Part shown: positions 1 to 6,129 of the stretch, piece by piece
Layout: the number at the start of each line of letters is the position of its first letter
Position numbering within the stretch: the first letter of the stretch is position 1
NCBI GenBank assembly: GCA_029250305.1
Contig: JAQXFM010000233.1
Span: 1-8,582 of the forward strand
Length of the DNA: 8,582 bases
From: Candidatus Poseidoniaceae archaeon
Lineage (GTDB): Archaea; Thermoplasmatota; Poseidoniia; Poseidoniales; Poseidoniaceae
Direction of reading: 5' to 3'
Translations under genes and position numbers: made by a program
The notes under the pieces: model-generated
Told to the model about the DNA's origin: nothing
The model's database searches: none
Seen by the model: the letters and a program-made list of their open reading frames with translations, nothing else

Positions 1-426
1 GGACGTATTCCACTTGTCAACAAGCGTCTCAATCTTCTGAACTTCAGATGCTAATTCACCATAATCTCTCATTTGTTTGAGGATATCGAAAATAGTCTGG
101 GCGCCGACCTCTCCAAGAGATAAAATCCCCATACGTGTGATGAACATGTGCATTTCTCGCTCGATCATATTTGCTGAACGAGTTACTTCAAGCATCGGAA
201 AAGCAATAGCTCCAAGAGAAGCCAGAATTGGTAGAGTAAAAATCAATAAAACTCCTGAAACTCCTGAAAATAGAGCTCCCTCTGACAATCCACCTGTAAC
301 AAAAATCAGTGAGAGTGAGCCGATAAGACCCATTGCAAAAGCGCCGCCGACGTAAAACAAAACGAAACGACTAATCGGCATTTCGAGCCGACGGATGGCA
401 ATTTGCCACATCGGCATTCGTTCCAT
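1..426 (-). CDS. arlJ: ArlJ (FlaJ) archaellum membrane platform protein, 3' part missing
   Basis: ArlJ is the polytopic membrane protein on which the ArlI ATPase acts to assemble and turn the archaellum; it belongs to the type II secretion F / TadC family. Only the first 142 residues are present; the frame is open to the left edge. Visible are a cytoplasmic start (MERMPMWQIAIRRLEMPISR), two hydrophobic segments at about residues 21-48 and 59-83, then the start of the cytoplasmic helical T2SSF domain, with an NMIEREMHMFITRM stretch, LGEVGAQTIFDILKQ and a DYGELASEVQKIETLVDKW stretch that matches the family pattern of a tyrosine-glycine pair followed by a helix ending in LV. The ATG at 426 is chosen because a GGAGATGA ribosome site lies six bases upstream and an in-frame stop lies two codons before it. 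It begins 14 bases after arlI ends, as expected for the canonical H-I-J order. Confidence 0.9.
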   Translation of the reverse strand, partial: MERMPMWQIAIRRLEMPISRFVLFYVGGAFAMGLIGSLSLIFVTGGLSEGALFSGVSGVLLIFTLPILASLGAIAFPMLEVTRSANMIEREMHMFITRMGILSLGEVGAQTIFDILKQMRDYGELASEVQKIETLVDKWNTS

Positions 427-440
427 GCTTCATCATCTCC

Positions 441-2156
441 TCATCGGTCTTTTTGGCTGACCCAACTATCAACAGCCTTGTCAAAGGTTTCACATCCGCT
501 GTTGTAATAGATATTGAGGAGGCCAAATACATCGTCATAATGCGTTAGATTACGATCAACCATTCGGTCAAGGGCCGAGGCTCTTCGCAACATTTCATCA
601 TAGATATCACGCTTATTTGCAAATCCTGCTTGTGCAGCAATCTTGTTTTCGAGAAGGTGAGATTGGAACATACCACGGAAGTAATGCTTGTCCTTGACTG
701 GGTCCCATTCGAACATACCACGGGTGAGAACACCATCGCTGTGCTTGTTGTATCCAATGACTTCGTCAATTCCAGTGACACGTCGGGCGATACCGCCCCC
801 GGGCGCTTCCACCACTTCCTGGAAAATCGCAAAGTTGAGGTTGTCGAAGAAACGAATTGGGACATTGATTGGGTCACCCGTGAACCGTTGAATCATCTTG
901 ACAATGGACGATGCGTGGAAGGTTGCAATAACTGGGTGACCTGTCTGCATTGCTTGGAAAGCAGTTGCACCCTCAACACCACGAATTTCCCCGATGATGA
1001 TGTAACGCGGACGGCTACGAAGCGCTGCTTTGAGCAAATCGAACATCTCGACACGAGATTCTTCATTCTTTGAAGAACGGGTGACAAGGCGTTGCCAAAT
1101 CTTGTGGCGAACCTTCACTTCAGGGGTGTCTTCCGCTGAGTAAATCTTGACATTGTGGTCAATGAAGGGGAGAATTGCATTGAGCGTCGTGGTCTTACCT
1201 GAAGCAGTTTCTCCAGAGACAAGAACCGACATGCCGTATTCTAAGCAAATCCAAATGTATGCAGCCACTTGTGAAGAAATGGTGCCCCAAGCGATGAGTT
1301 GGGTGATGGAGATTGTTTCTTCAGCGAACTTACGAATGGTGAACGAGGGGCCGAGCATCGAAACGTCGTCCGAGAAAATGATGTTGATACGAGAACCATC
1401 GAGGAGCGCACCGTCGATGATCGGTTTGTTATCCGATACCGGCCTTCCAATACGTTCGGACATAGCACGGAGGAACCGCGAAAGCATCTCTCGCTCACGG
1501 AATCGTATGTTTGAGGTGACCATTCCAAACACCTTGTGATCCATGTGGACGTGCTTGAGACCAATCGAGTGAATATCTTCCAGCATTTCGTCAGAGAGAA
1601 GAGGTTCGAGTGGACCATTGCGAATCAAATCTCGAATCACGATGTACTCGAGGCGAGTGCGTTGCTCTTGGTTGACGACAATTCGTTTGTCATCCATCCC
1701 AAGCATTTCCCAAAGACGTCCTTGGCGCCTTGGGCTCACGCCGAGTTCACTATCCAAAACCGTGTACCGTTCAACCATTTGGCGAAGGATGTTTTCGAAT
1801 TCATTATCAGTTGTAAATGAAGGAGCAGTTGGTGCTTCTTGGAGAAGGGTTTCAGTGAGTTCACGTCGGATGTTTTCTTCTTCTTCGGTGAGTTGTGGTT
1901 CGAGTCCAAACCACAGCACTTGGCCACCGCCTTCTTCGTCAGCAGGTGGCTCATAAATGTGAACAAAGATTGGCTCCTTGGCCAAATAAATGAGATTGAG
2001 TGGGCGTTCTTTCTTGGCATCTCGGTCGAGTGCCCCGTAGTAAATTGGCCTTGTCCCGTACCGTGCTTCGAAGTCACGCACCCAATCTGCTACGTGAGCA
2101 TGGGCTGCCATGACGCCGTTGAGGTCGCCTTTTGCAAATCGAGGTTCGTCAGCCAT
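441..2156 (-). CDS. arlI: ArlI (FlaI) archaellum motor ATPase
   Basis: ArlI is the hexameric cytoplasmic ATPase of the type II/IV secretion superfamily that powers both assembly and rotation of the archaellum, working with ArlJ and ArlH. The 571-residue product has an acidic N-terminal region (1-120), an N-terminal domain to about 280 containing the RNGPLEPLLSDE and DGSRINII motifs, and a C-terminal RecA-like core. Walker A is GETASGKT at 315-322, the Asp box is SAEDTPE at 340-346, the Walker B/Glu motif is IIIGEIRG at 386-393, and the His box is GHPVIATFHA at 406-415; all look intact. Length is in the usual range for the family. The ATG at 2156 has GGAGG seven bases upstream, and that site overlaps the arlH stop region; the gap to arlH is 12 bases. 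Nothing suggests a defective gene. Confidence 0.97.
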   Translation of the reverse strand: MADEPRFAKGDLNGVMAAHAHVADWVRDFEARYGTRPIYYGALDRDAKKERPLNLIYLAKEPIFVHIYEPPADEEGGGQVLWFGLEPQLTEEEENIRRELTETLLQEAPTAPSFTTDNEFENILRQMVERYTVLDSELGVSPRRQGRLWEMLGMDDKRIVVNQEQRTRLEYIVIRDLIRNGPLEPLLSDEMLEDIHSIGLKHVHMDHKVFGMVTSNIRFREREMLSRFLRAMSERIGRPVSDNKPIIDGALLDGSRINIIFSDDVSMLGPSFTIRKFAEETISITQLIAWGTISSQVAAYIWICLEYGMSVLVSGETASGKTTTLNAILPFIDHNVKIYSAEDTPEVKVRHKIWQRLVTRSSKNEESRVEMFDLLKAALRSRPRYIIIGEIRGVEGATAFQAMQTGHPVIATFHASSIVKMIQRFTGDPINVPIRFFDNLNFAIFQEVVEAPGGGIARRVTGIDEVIGYNKHSDGVLTRGMFEWDPVKDKHYFRGMFQSHLLENKIAAQAGFANKRDIYDEMLRRASALDRMVDRNLTHYDDVFGLLNIYYNSGCETFDKAVDSWVSQKDR

Positions 2157-2168
2157 TCAGATCCCTCC

Positions 2169-2897
2169 TCAGCTCACCGCAGTGATGTCGACAATGAAGC
2201 CCATGCTTGGTTCAACACGCCATCCAATGGACGTCTGTGTTGGACCTGCTGCCCTCAAAAATCGAGTGACCACAATGTTTCTTTTGATTTCACCACCAAT
2301 CATGGTGGTTTGTAGGTCGAGCACAACTTCGGCAGATGCTCGCATGTTGTGCATCAGTTTGTGGTCCATTTCTTCGGGGTCCACACAGAGCATGAGCGAG
2401 CGACCATCAGCACAAATTCGACGAAGTCGCTGCATCATCGCAAATCGCTCTTTTTCATCCAATGAATCTGGCATCAGTGAACTTGCTGCGTCAATAATGA
2501 CGACATCGGCTAAAGCGATGGCGTCGGATTCCAACAATTCTTCCAACCCCACATTTGGGAGCGCTTCAGCGATTGTTCCAAAACGAGAGAACACCATGAG
2601 TTGCCCTTCACGAATTGCATCAGTGATGCCATACCCAATGGACTCCATTTGTTCAATCCATCCTCGCGTGGTGAGTTCTGTGGTGATGACAAGCACTTTC
2701 ACGCCGTTTTCGACCATGCCGTACGCAAGGCGCTGAGAGATGAGTGATTTTCCGCCACCGACTGCACCCTGCAACACATACAGGGAACGATTCGGCATCC
2801 GCAACCCCATCGAGTCGGCTAGGGAATCAGTTTCCAAATCATATGGGAAACCATCTTCCATCGGCTTGTGTGCTTTCAAAAATGGATCTTCTGTCAT
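2169..2897 (-). CDS. arlH: ArlH (FlaH) archaellum regulatory ATP-binding protein
   Basis: ArlH is a RecA/KaiC-like protein that forms a ring on the cytoplasmic side of the archaellum motor and binds ArlI in a nucleotide-dependent way; in studied species nucleotide binding matters for motility more than hydrolysis. The 242-residue product has Walker A GAVGGGKS at 44-51, the ITTELTT stretch at 71-77 followed by WIEQMESIGYGI, typical of the family, and a Walker B-like strand DVVIIDA at 131-137. The ATG at 2897 shares an ATGA overlap with the arlG stop codon, and GAGGTGA lies seven bases upstream, so translation is probably coupled to arlG. It precedes arlI as in nearly all arl loci. An alternative reading as a generic KaiC-like ATPase is unlikely given the context. 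Confidence 0.95.
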   Translation of the reverse strand: MTEDPFLKAHKPMEDGFPYDLETDSLADSMGLRMPNRSLYVLQGAVGGGKSLISQRLAYGMVENGVKVLVITTELTTRGWIEQMESIGYGITDAIREGQLMVFSRFGTIAEALPNVGLEELLESDAIALADVVIIDAASSLMPDSLDEKERFAMMQRLRRICADGRSLMLCVDPEEMDHKLMHNMRASAEVVLDLQTTMIGGEIKRNIVVTRFLRAAGPTQTSIGWRVEPSMGFIVDITAVS

Positions 2898-3385
2898 GAG
2901 AGCCTCACCTCGAGGTTGAGCGATGCGCTTGACGAAAGTCCGCCAATTGTTTCAGATGTAGCCACCGCATACAAGGCAACATCGTCCCCTACTGCGTAGC
3001 CGGATACACCCGTGTATTGCAACTCAATTTCCAAGAGGACATTTGAGTTCCATTCTGTGGCAGTTCCGACGAAAGAGACTGAAATTGCGGTCGGAGAGCG
3101 ACCGTCAACAAATACGCTCAGTTGTGCCTCATCCATAGGGTGTTGACCCGTGTTCAATGCATAGAAGGTAATCGTTTCAGTGGAGGTCGAATTATCAAAA
3201 TCAACCATCATTGGATCGCCAGCAAACTCAATGCCCAGTTCCGAAGAGAGTTGAGCACCACGCTGTTGGACTTGTGCGACCTTCGCCGTATTCGTCCACT
3301 CTGTAATCAACAAAGCGCTCACAGCACTCGAGATCAACAGCCCCGTGATGAGCATGATGAATGTTGAAGCTCCGCCGTCTGCCAT
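2894..3385 (-). CDS. arlG: ArlG (FlaG) archaellum stator-type protein
   Basis: ArlG has one N-terminal membrane helix and an outside immunoglobulin-like domain; in Sulfolobus it forms a filament capped by ArlF that ties the motor to the cell surface layer. This 163-residue product shows a hydrophobic segment at about 8-28 ending in LLITEW, a short linker, an RGAQLSSELGIEFAGDP stretch, and a beta-rich C-terminal domain with the family signature FYALNTG (74-80) and VFVDG (91-95). The longest open frame begins six bases earlier at a TTG, but that codon lies one base after the GAGGT ribosome site; the ATG at 3385, six bases after it, is preferred. One N-glycosylation sequon is present (NST at 65). 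The gap to arlF is nine bases, and the stop overlaps the arlH start. Confidence 0.9.
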   Translation of the reverse strand: MADGGASTFIMLITGLLISSAVSALLITEWTNTAKVAQVQQRGAQLSSELGIEFAGDPMMVDFDNSTSTETITFYALNTGQHPMDEAQLSVFVDGRSPTAISVSFVGTATEWNSNVLLEIELQYTGVSGYAVGDDVALYAVATSETIGGLSSSASLNLEVRLS

Positions 3386-3394
3386 GTTCAAACC

Positions 3395-4078
3395 TCAGAT
3401 TGCTTCTGCAGCAACAAACCCTGCAGAGGTGGTTACGAAACGTGAGGTGAGCGCTGGTGGAGAGGGGAGGATTAGATCCACCGTTTCTCCAACATACCAA
3501 TTCTCCGATGCAAGACCAGGAGTTGCTTGGTTTTGGGCCCAACCTTCGAGATGGATGGTGCTGAACTGTGTCGGGGAATCCCCGTCAAAGAACATCCAAA
3601 CATTCTCCGTTTTGATTGTCATGTCGCCTGTATTTGTGAGGTTCGCGTAAAAGATATCACCGGACGTGAAGGTGAACGTTGGCGTAGGTGTCAGCGTGCC
3701 CTGACCATTTACAGTGATGCTTGTAGGGGGGGTTGTGTATGAACCGTGGCTGGTGATCACCACAGAGTTTACATCGATTTCCCCAGAAGTCACAGTAAAG
3801 GTCGCAGCAAAGCCACCCAAACCAGCGCCGCCATTTGCGACAAGTGTTCCATTTACGACACCGGAACCGGAACCGGTTCCAGTCACCGCGACGGTAAGAA
3901 TTGCTCCTTCGACAAGGGAAGCATCGTCAATGACAAACCTCGGCACGGGATCGGCTGCTGCATCAAGAACCTCGATAGAGGTCTCCATTTGATACGACAT
4001 TGTTTGAACGGCCATGGAAAACACAACCAACAATGAGACCCCAATAATGAGGCCACCGATTCCGACCGAGCCAGCCAT
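3395..4078 (-). CDS. arlF: ArlF (FlaF) archaellum stator-type protein with extra beta-rich insertion
   Basis: ArlF is a membrane-anchored protein with an outside beta-sandwich that binds the surface layer and ArlG. The 227-residue product has an N-terminal membrane helix (about 5-27), a short linker, a first strand at PRFVIDD, and the family pattern YANLTNTGDMTI plus VWMFFDGD at 144-167, followed by a WYVGETVDL stretch (194-202) and a C-terminal strand. Between the first strand and LTNTG lies an extra region of about 75 residues (56-135), rich in Gly, Thr, Ser and Val, which makes the protein longer than a common ArlF of roughly 130-170 residues. The GTG-initiated longer frame overlaps the ribosome site itself; the ATG at 4078, eight bases after GAGGTGA, is the likely start and lies one base after the upstream stop. 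Two sequons (NGT, NLT) are present. Confidence 0.85.
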   Translation of the reverse strand: MAGSVGIGGLIIGVSLLVVFSMAVQTMSYQMETSIEVLDAAADPVPRFVIDDASLVEGAILTVAVTGTGSGSGVVNGTLVANGGAGLGGFAATFTVTSGEIDVNSVVITSHGSYTTPPTSITVNGQGTLTPTPTFTFTSGDIFYANLTNTGDMTIKTENVWMFFDGDSPTQFSTIHLEGWAQNQATPGLASENWYVGETVDLILPSPPALTSRFVTTSAGFVAAEAI

Positions 4079-4079
4079 A

Positions 4080-4916
4080 TCAGGCTTCACCTCGGAGGGA
4101 TCTCACACTTCGCCATGAACTGACGAGGGATGAGAACGTAAGCAATTCTTTGTGCGGCAAATGATCATCAAGCGCAGCCTCGGATTCCCCGGGCTCTGCA
4201 AGTTGAACAATTGCCATGACAGATCGTCCTTCTTCGTCGCTCAGCATACCGGAGGCCATGGCCTTCTGAGTAAAACTGACCGCTGCCATGCCCGACATGT
4301 GGTCGAGCAAGAGTGCGGAGACGGTTGGTGCACCAACGCTGTTTGCGTCAGCTGTCGCACCACGGGACGGAGCATGCAAGAATGGATTCGCTGCGAGGGC
4401 TTGAGCCTCGTAGAGTTCCACCAATGGTGCTTCGTCCACTTCTTTGAGACGATTGTTTCCGGTGACGGGTATGACTTCACCGCTTGCAGTGACGATTGTA
4501 TCGCCACTGAGCGCTGCTTCATCCATGTCAACACCGTCAGGAGAACCGGCTTCAGCAGATGCTTGCGGGGTCTCTTCGAGACGAACTTCAACCATGCGGA
4601 GCACATCCTCGACCATGTCGAGGCGGCTGCTGATCAAACGTTCGAGTCCGGACGTGTCAACGGTCGTGTTCACCGGTGCGACAGGTGCTGGAGCGAGGCT
4701 AGCCGCCACGCTCGGCACACTGCCGATGCTGTTGAGTCGTGCCTTTGTAGGACCGGGGGAGATGGTCCACGCGTCTTCTTCACCGAGTTCGCCTTCCTCT
4801 GGGAGAGGGACTTGCTCAATGGCGATGTTCGCCATGATCTTGAGACGATCTTCGGTTAATGCTGCGTCTTCATCTTGGTCCTTGTTTGCACTGCCACCAA
4901 ATGGCCAGGCCATCAT
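4080..4916 (-). CDS. arlD/E: ArlD/E (FlaD/FlaE)-like archaellum cytoplasmic protein, divergent
   Basis: ArlD and ArlE are euryarchaeal cytoplasmic proteins at the motor base that link it to the cytoplasmic disc and to chemotaxis input. This 278-residue protein has an acidic N-terminus, a Pro/Ala linker at about 66-84, an amphipathic helix at 89-115 (LERLISSRLDMVEDVLRMVE), a second disordered stretch, and a C-terminal region at about 155-268. That region resembles the ArlD/E domain: a TVSALLLDHM helix, a GMLSDEEGRSVMAIVQLAE stretch in the place of the usual GWIS-acidic-helix segment, and DDHLPHKELLTFSSL matching the typical EDHL..L..I ending. Resemblance is by eye and weak in parts, but position between archaellins and arlF supports it strongly. 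Two adjacent ATGs exist; AGGAGG is four bases before the first (4916) and seven before the second (4913). No separate ArlC is seen. Confidence 0.68.
   Translation of the reverse strand: MMAWPFGGSANKDQDEDAALTEDRLKIMANIAIEQVPLPEEGELGEEDAWTISPGPTKARLNSIGSVPSVAASLAPAPVAPVNTTVDTSGLERLISSRLDMVEDVLRMVEVRLEETPQASAEAGSPDGVDMDEAALSGDTIVTASGEVIPVTGNNRLKEVDEAPLVELYEAQALAANPFLHAPSRGATADANSVGAPTVSALLLDHMSGMAAVSFTQKAMASGMLSDEEGRSVMAIVQLAEPGESEAALDDHLPHKELLTFSSLVSSWRSVRSLRGEA
4087..4093 (-). promoter_or_regulatory. Shine-Dalgarno site deciding the arlF start
   Basis: The minus strand reads GAGGTGA eight bases before the ATG at 4078. The upstream GTG that would give a four-residue longer ArlF is part of this site, so it is not a plausible initiator. 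The site lies within the last codons of the ArlD/E-like gene. Confidence 0.8.
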
Positions 4917-4926
4917 AATTCCTCCT

Positions 4927-4959
4927 CTAAGGGGATGCTCTCTCGAGCGCCACCCTCAG
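4927..4959 (-). promoter_or_regulatory. Possible stem-loop between archaellin and motor genes
   Basis: In the 49-nt gap after arlB2, the minus-strand RNA can pair CUGAGGG (4959-4953) with CCCUUAG (4933-4927), seven pairs with one G-U, around an inner four-pair stem GCUC/GAGC with a GAGA loop (4948-4937). No U-run follows, so it is not a standard terminator. Placed between highly used filament genes and motor genes, it could stabilise the archaellin transcript end, slow read-through, or affect access to the ribosome site at 4921-4926 just after it. Confidence 0.4.
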
Positions 4960-4965
4960 AAGACA

Positions 4966-5526
4966 TCAAACGACCTTTGACCCAGTTGCGGTATCTTGGA
5001 CTGAGAGGGTTTCGAAGGTTGTACCTCCGGACCCGACGTGGATGTACATTTGCACACTTGCGCCAGTTCCAACAGTTCCAGCTTCACAGTCGCTACCACC
5101 GGCACTGCCAGCGATGAGCATTGTGTAACCAGTTGCAGGAGTCATTTCCACAGCGTTTCCACCAGTGCCGTCCATGAGGACAGTGTTTCCAACGTTTCCT
5201 TCAACGACTGCTGCGCCGCCACACATCAACTGGTAGCTGATGCTTGCGACTGGAGCAGGTTCGCTGCCAGGAGCGAGGCGAACGAACAACTTGTATCCGT
5301 TTGCGTCAACGTAAGCGGAGTTGATCATGACCTTTCCAGCCATGTTGTCTGCTGTGTCGTCACCTGTTTGCTGAGCGTTTTGTTGCAATGCTTCAGCGGT
5401 TTGGATGATCACGGCTGCTGCGACTGCTGCAACGAGGATCAAGGCGATGAAGACAATCATTGCACCAATACCAATTGCTGCAACCTTGTCGTCTTGGAGT
5501 TCAGTTGTGTGAGTGTTCGACTTCAT
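4966..5526 (-). CDS. arlB2: Archaellin 2 (ArlB-type major filament protein)
   Basis: Archaellin is the filament subunit, inserted in the membrane as a precursor, cleaved by the prepilin-peptidase-like enzyme ArlK, and packed by its long hydrophobic N-terminal helix. The 186-residue precursor has a short leader (MKSNTHTTELQDDKVA), the archaellin helix signature AIGIGAMIVFIALILVAAVA at 17-36, a QQNAQQTG motif at 48-55, then a beta-rich, Gly/Ala/Thr-rich outer domain ending at GSKVV. The open frame extends 38 codons upstream into arlB1, but that portion reads as an Arg-rich shadow; the ATG at 5526 forms an ATGA overlap with the arlB1 stop and starts the archaellin leader. Two cysteines (102, 147) match a pair in the neighbouring archaellin. 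No N-X-S/T sequon occurs. The usual basic-Gly pair before the cleavage site is absent. Confidence 0.93.
   Translation of the reverse strand: MKSNTHTTELQDDKVAAIGIGAMIVFIALILVAAVAAAVIIQTAEALQQNAQQTGDDTADNMAGKVMINSAYVDANGYKLFVRLAPGSEPAPVASISYQLMCGGAAVVEGNVGNTVLMDGTGGNAVEMTPATGYTMLIAGSAGGSDCEAGTVGTGASVQMYIHVGSGGTTFETLSVQDTATGSKVV
5453..5478. repeat. 26-bp direct repeat, copy in arlB2
   Basis: These 26 bases are identical to 6010-6035 and code for the conserved start of the archaellin helix. The flanking codons encode the same residues but differ at synonymous sites, so the identity reflects shared coding sequence with strong constraint rather than a mobile repeat. Confidence 0.85.
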
Positions 5527-6074
5527 ACAACCACCAATCCTCGGTCGACGCTTCCGCCGTAGCTCAACAGTTCGTAGGTGAATCCACCAGAACCGGATTG
5601 AATCATGAATTCGTGAGCAGCGTTCACTGCTGGAGGGCATTCAGTAGCGCCTGCAAGAGCGAGCGTGATGCTGTAGGTCGCCCCGGTTTCGAGGGTCGCT
5701 GATGCACCGGCTTGTCCAACTTCGCTTGCGCCAGTGAAGTCGCCTTCACTGCCTTGAGCGCCGCAGACAATTGCCCACATGACATCGCCAGCCTGAATTT
5801 CATCAGAACCTGGAGCAAGTTCGAAGGTCACCAAGATGGATGTTGCTGGATCAGTTGCACCAGTCGTAATCACGCTCTTGATGAAGATCTTCGAAGCCAA
5901 CAAATCTGTTGTCTCTTCTCCGGTCGTCTGTGCGTTTTGTTGCAATTGCTCTGCAGTCTGAATAATGACCGCTGCTGCAACCGCCGCAACAAGGATTAGA
6001 GCAATGAACACAATCATTGCACCAATACCAATTGCAGCGATGTTATCGCTGTTTTCGTTCGTATTTTCTTTCAT
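5523..6074 (-). CDS. arlB1: Archaellin 1 (ArlB-type major filament protein)
   Basis: This is the first of two tandem archaellin genes. The 183-residue precursor has a short acidic leader (MKENTNENSDNIA), the archaellin N-terminal helix (AIGIGAMIVFIALILVAAVA at 14-33) identical over about 30 residues to that of the second archaellin, a QQNAQTTGEETT stretch at 45-56, and a beta-rich outer domain ending in GLVVV. The outer domains of the two proteins are hardly alike apart from a shared cysteine pair (here 104 and 146), an APGS motif (87-90 here, 85-88 in the other) and a GSGG motif before the last strand. The ATG at 6074 follows GGTGA by six bases. It is preceded by the longest untranslated gap in the locus, so it may have its own promoter. 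No N-X-S/T sequon is present. Confidence 0.93.
   Translation of the reverse strand: MKENTNENSDNIAAIGIGAMIVFIALILVAAVAAAVIIQTAEQLQQNAQTTGEETTDLLASKIFIKSVITTGATDPATSILVTFELAPGSDEIQAGDVMWAIVCGAQGSEGDFTGASEVGQAGASATLETGATYSITLALAGATECPPAVNAAHEFMIQSGSGGFTYELLSYGGSVDRGLVVV
6010..6035. repeat. 26-bp direct repeat, copy in arlB1
   Basis: Identical to 5453-5478 in the same orientation, 557 bp apart. Recombination between the copies would fuse the two archaellin genes in frame, keeping the helix and swapping the outer domain. Confidence 0.85.
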
Positions 6075-6129
6075 ATTTTTTCACCATTTTTGTTTTTGTA
6101 TCCCCCATTCAGGGTGGACTGTGAGCGGT
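6075..6129 (-). promoter_or_regulatory. 55-nt leader before arlB1, possible promoter region
   Basis: This is the largest untranslated gap in the locus. On the minus strand it contains a G-rich run, then an A-rich tract (ATACAAAAACAAAAA) and the GGTGA ribosome site at 6081-6085. The A-rich tract could hold a weak TATA-like element, but it lies only about 20-30 bases before the ATG; a TSS 25 bases downstream would leave almost no leader, which conflicts with the ribosome site. A promoter could equally lie inside the preceding gene. I cannot assign a TATA or BRE element with confidence. Confidence 0.25.

Noticed and set aside
77..355. Plus-strand open frame of 92 codons at the left edge
   Set aside because: The minus strand here encodes ArlJ with clear membrane helices and T2SSF start; the plus frame is its shadow.
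630..1073. Plus-strand open frame of 147 codons opposite arlI
   Set aside because: It lies wholly antisense to the conserved ATPase core, has no domain-like features and no convincing ribosome site; it is a shadow of arlI codon use.
1839..2315. Plus-strand open frame of 158 codons across the arlH-arlI junction
   Set aside because: Antisense to two well-supported genes; rich in Cys, Trp and Phe from reverse-complement codons, with no recognisable fold.
4152..4859. Plus-strand open frame of 235 codons opposite the D/E-like gene
   Set aside because: Long but Cys/His/Arg-rich and antisense; the minus-strand frame has the ribosome site, operon spacing and family-like C-terminus.
5527..5640. 38-codon N-terminal extension of archaellin 2
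   Set aside because: It lies within arlB1, reads as an Arg/Ser-rich out-of-frame stretch, and would bury the archaellin leader; the ATG at 5526 with ATGA overlap is the natural start.
6101..6120. Weak hairpin CCACCC/GGGGG before arlB1 as a terminator
   Set aside because: The stem has a mismatch and the minus strand downstream is A-rich rather than U-rich, so it does not look like a transcription stop.
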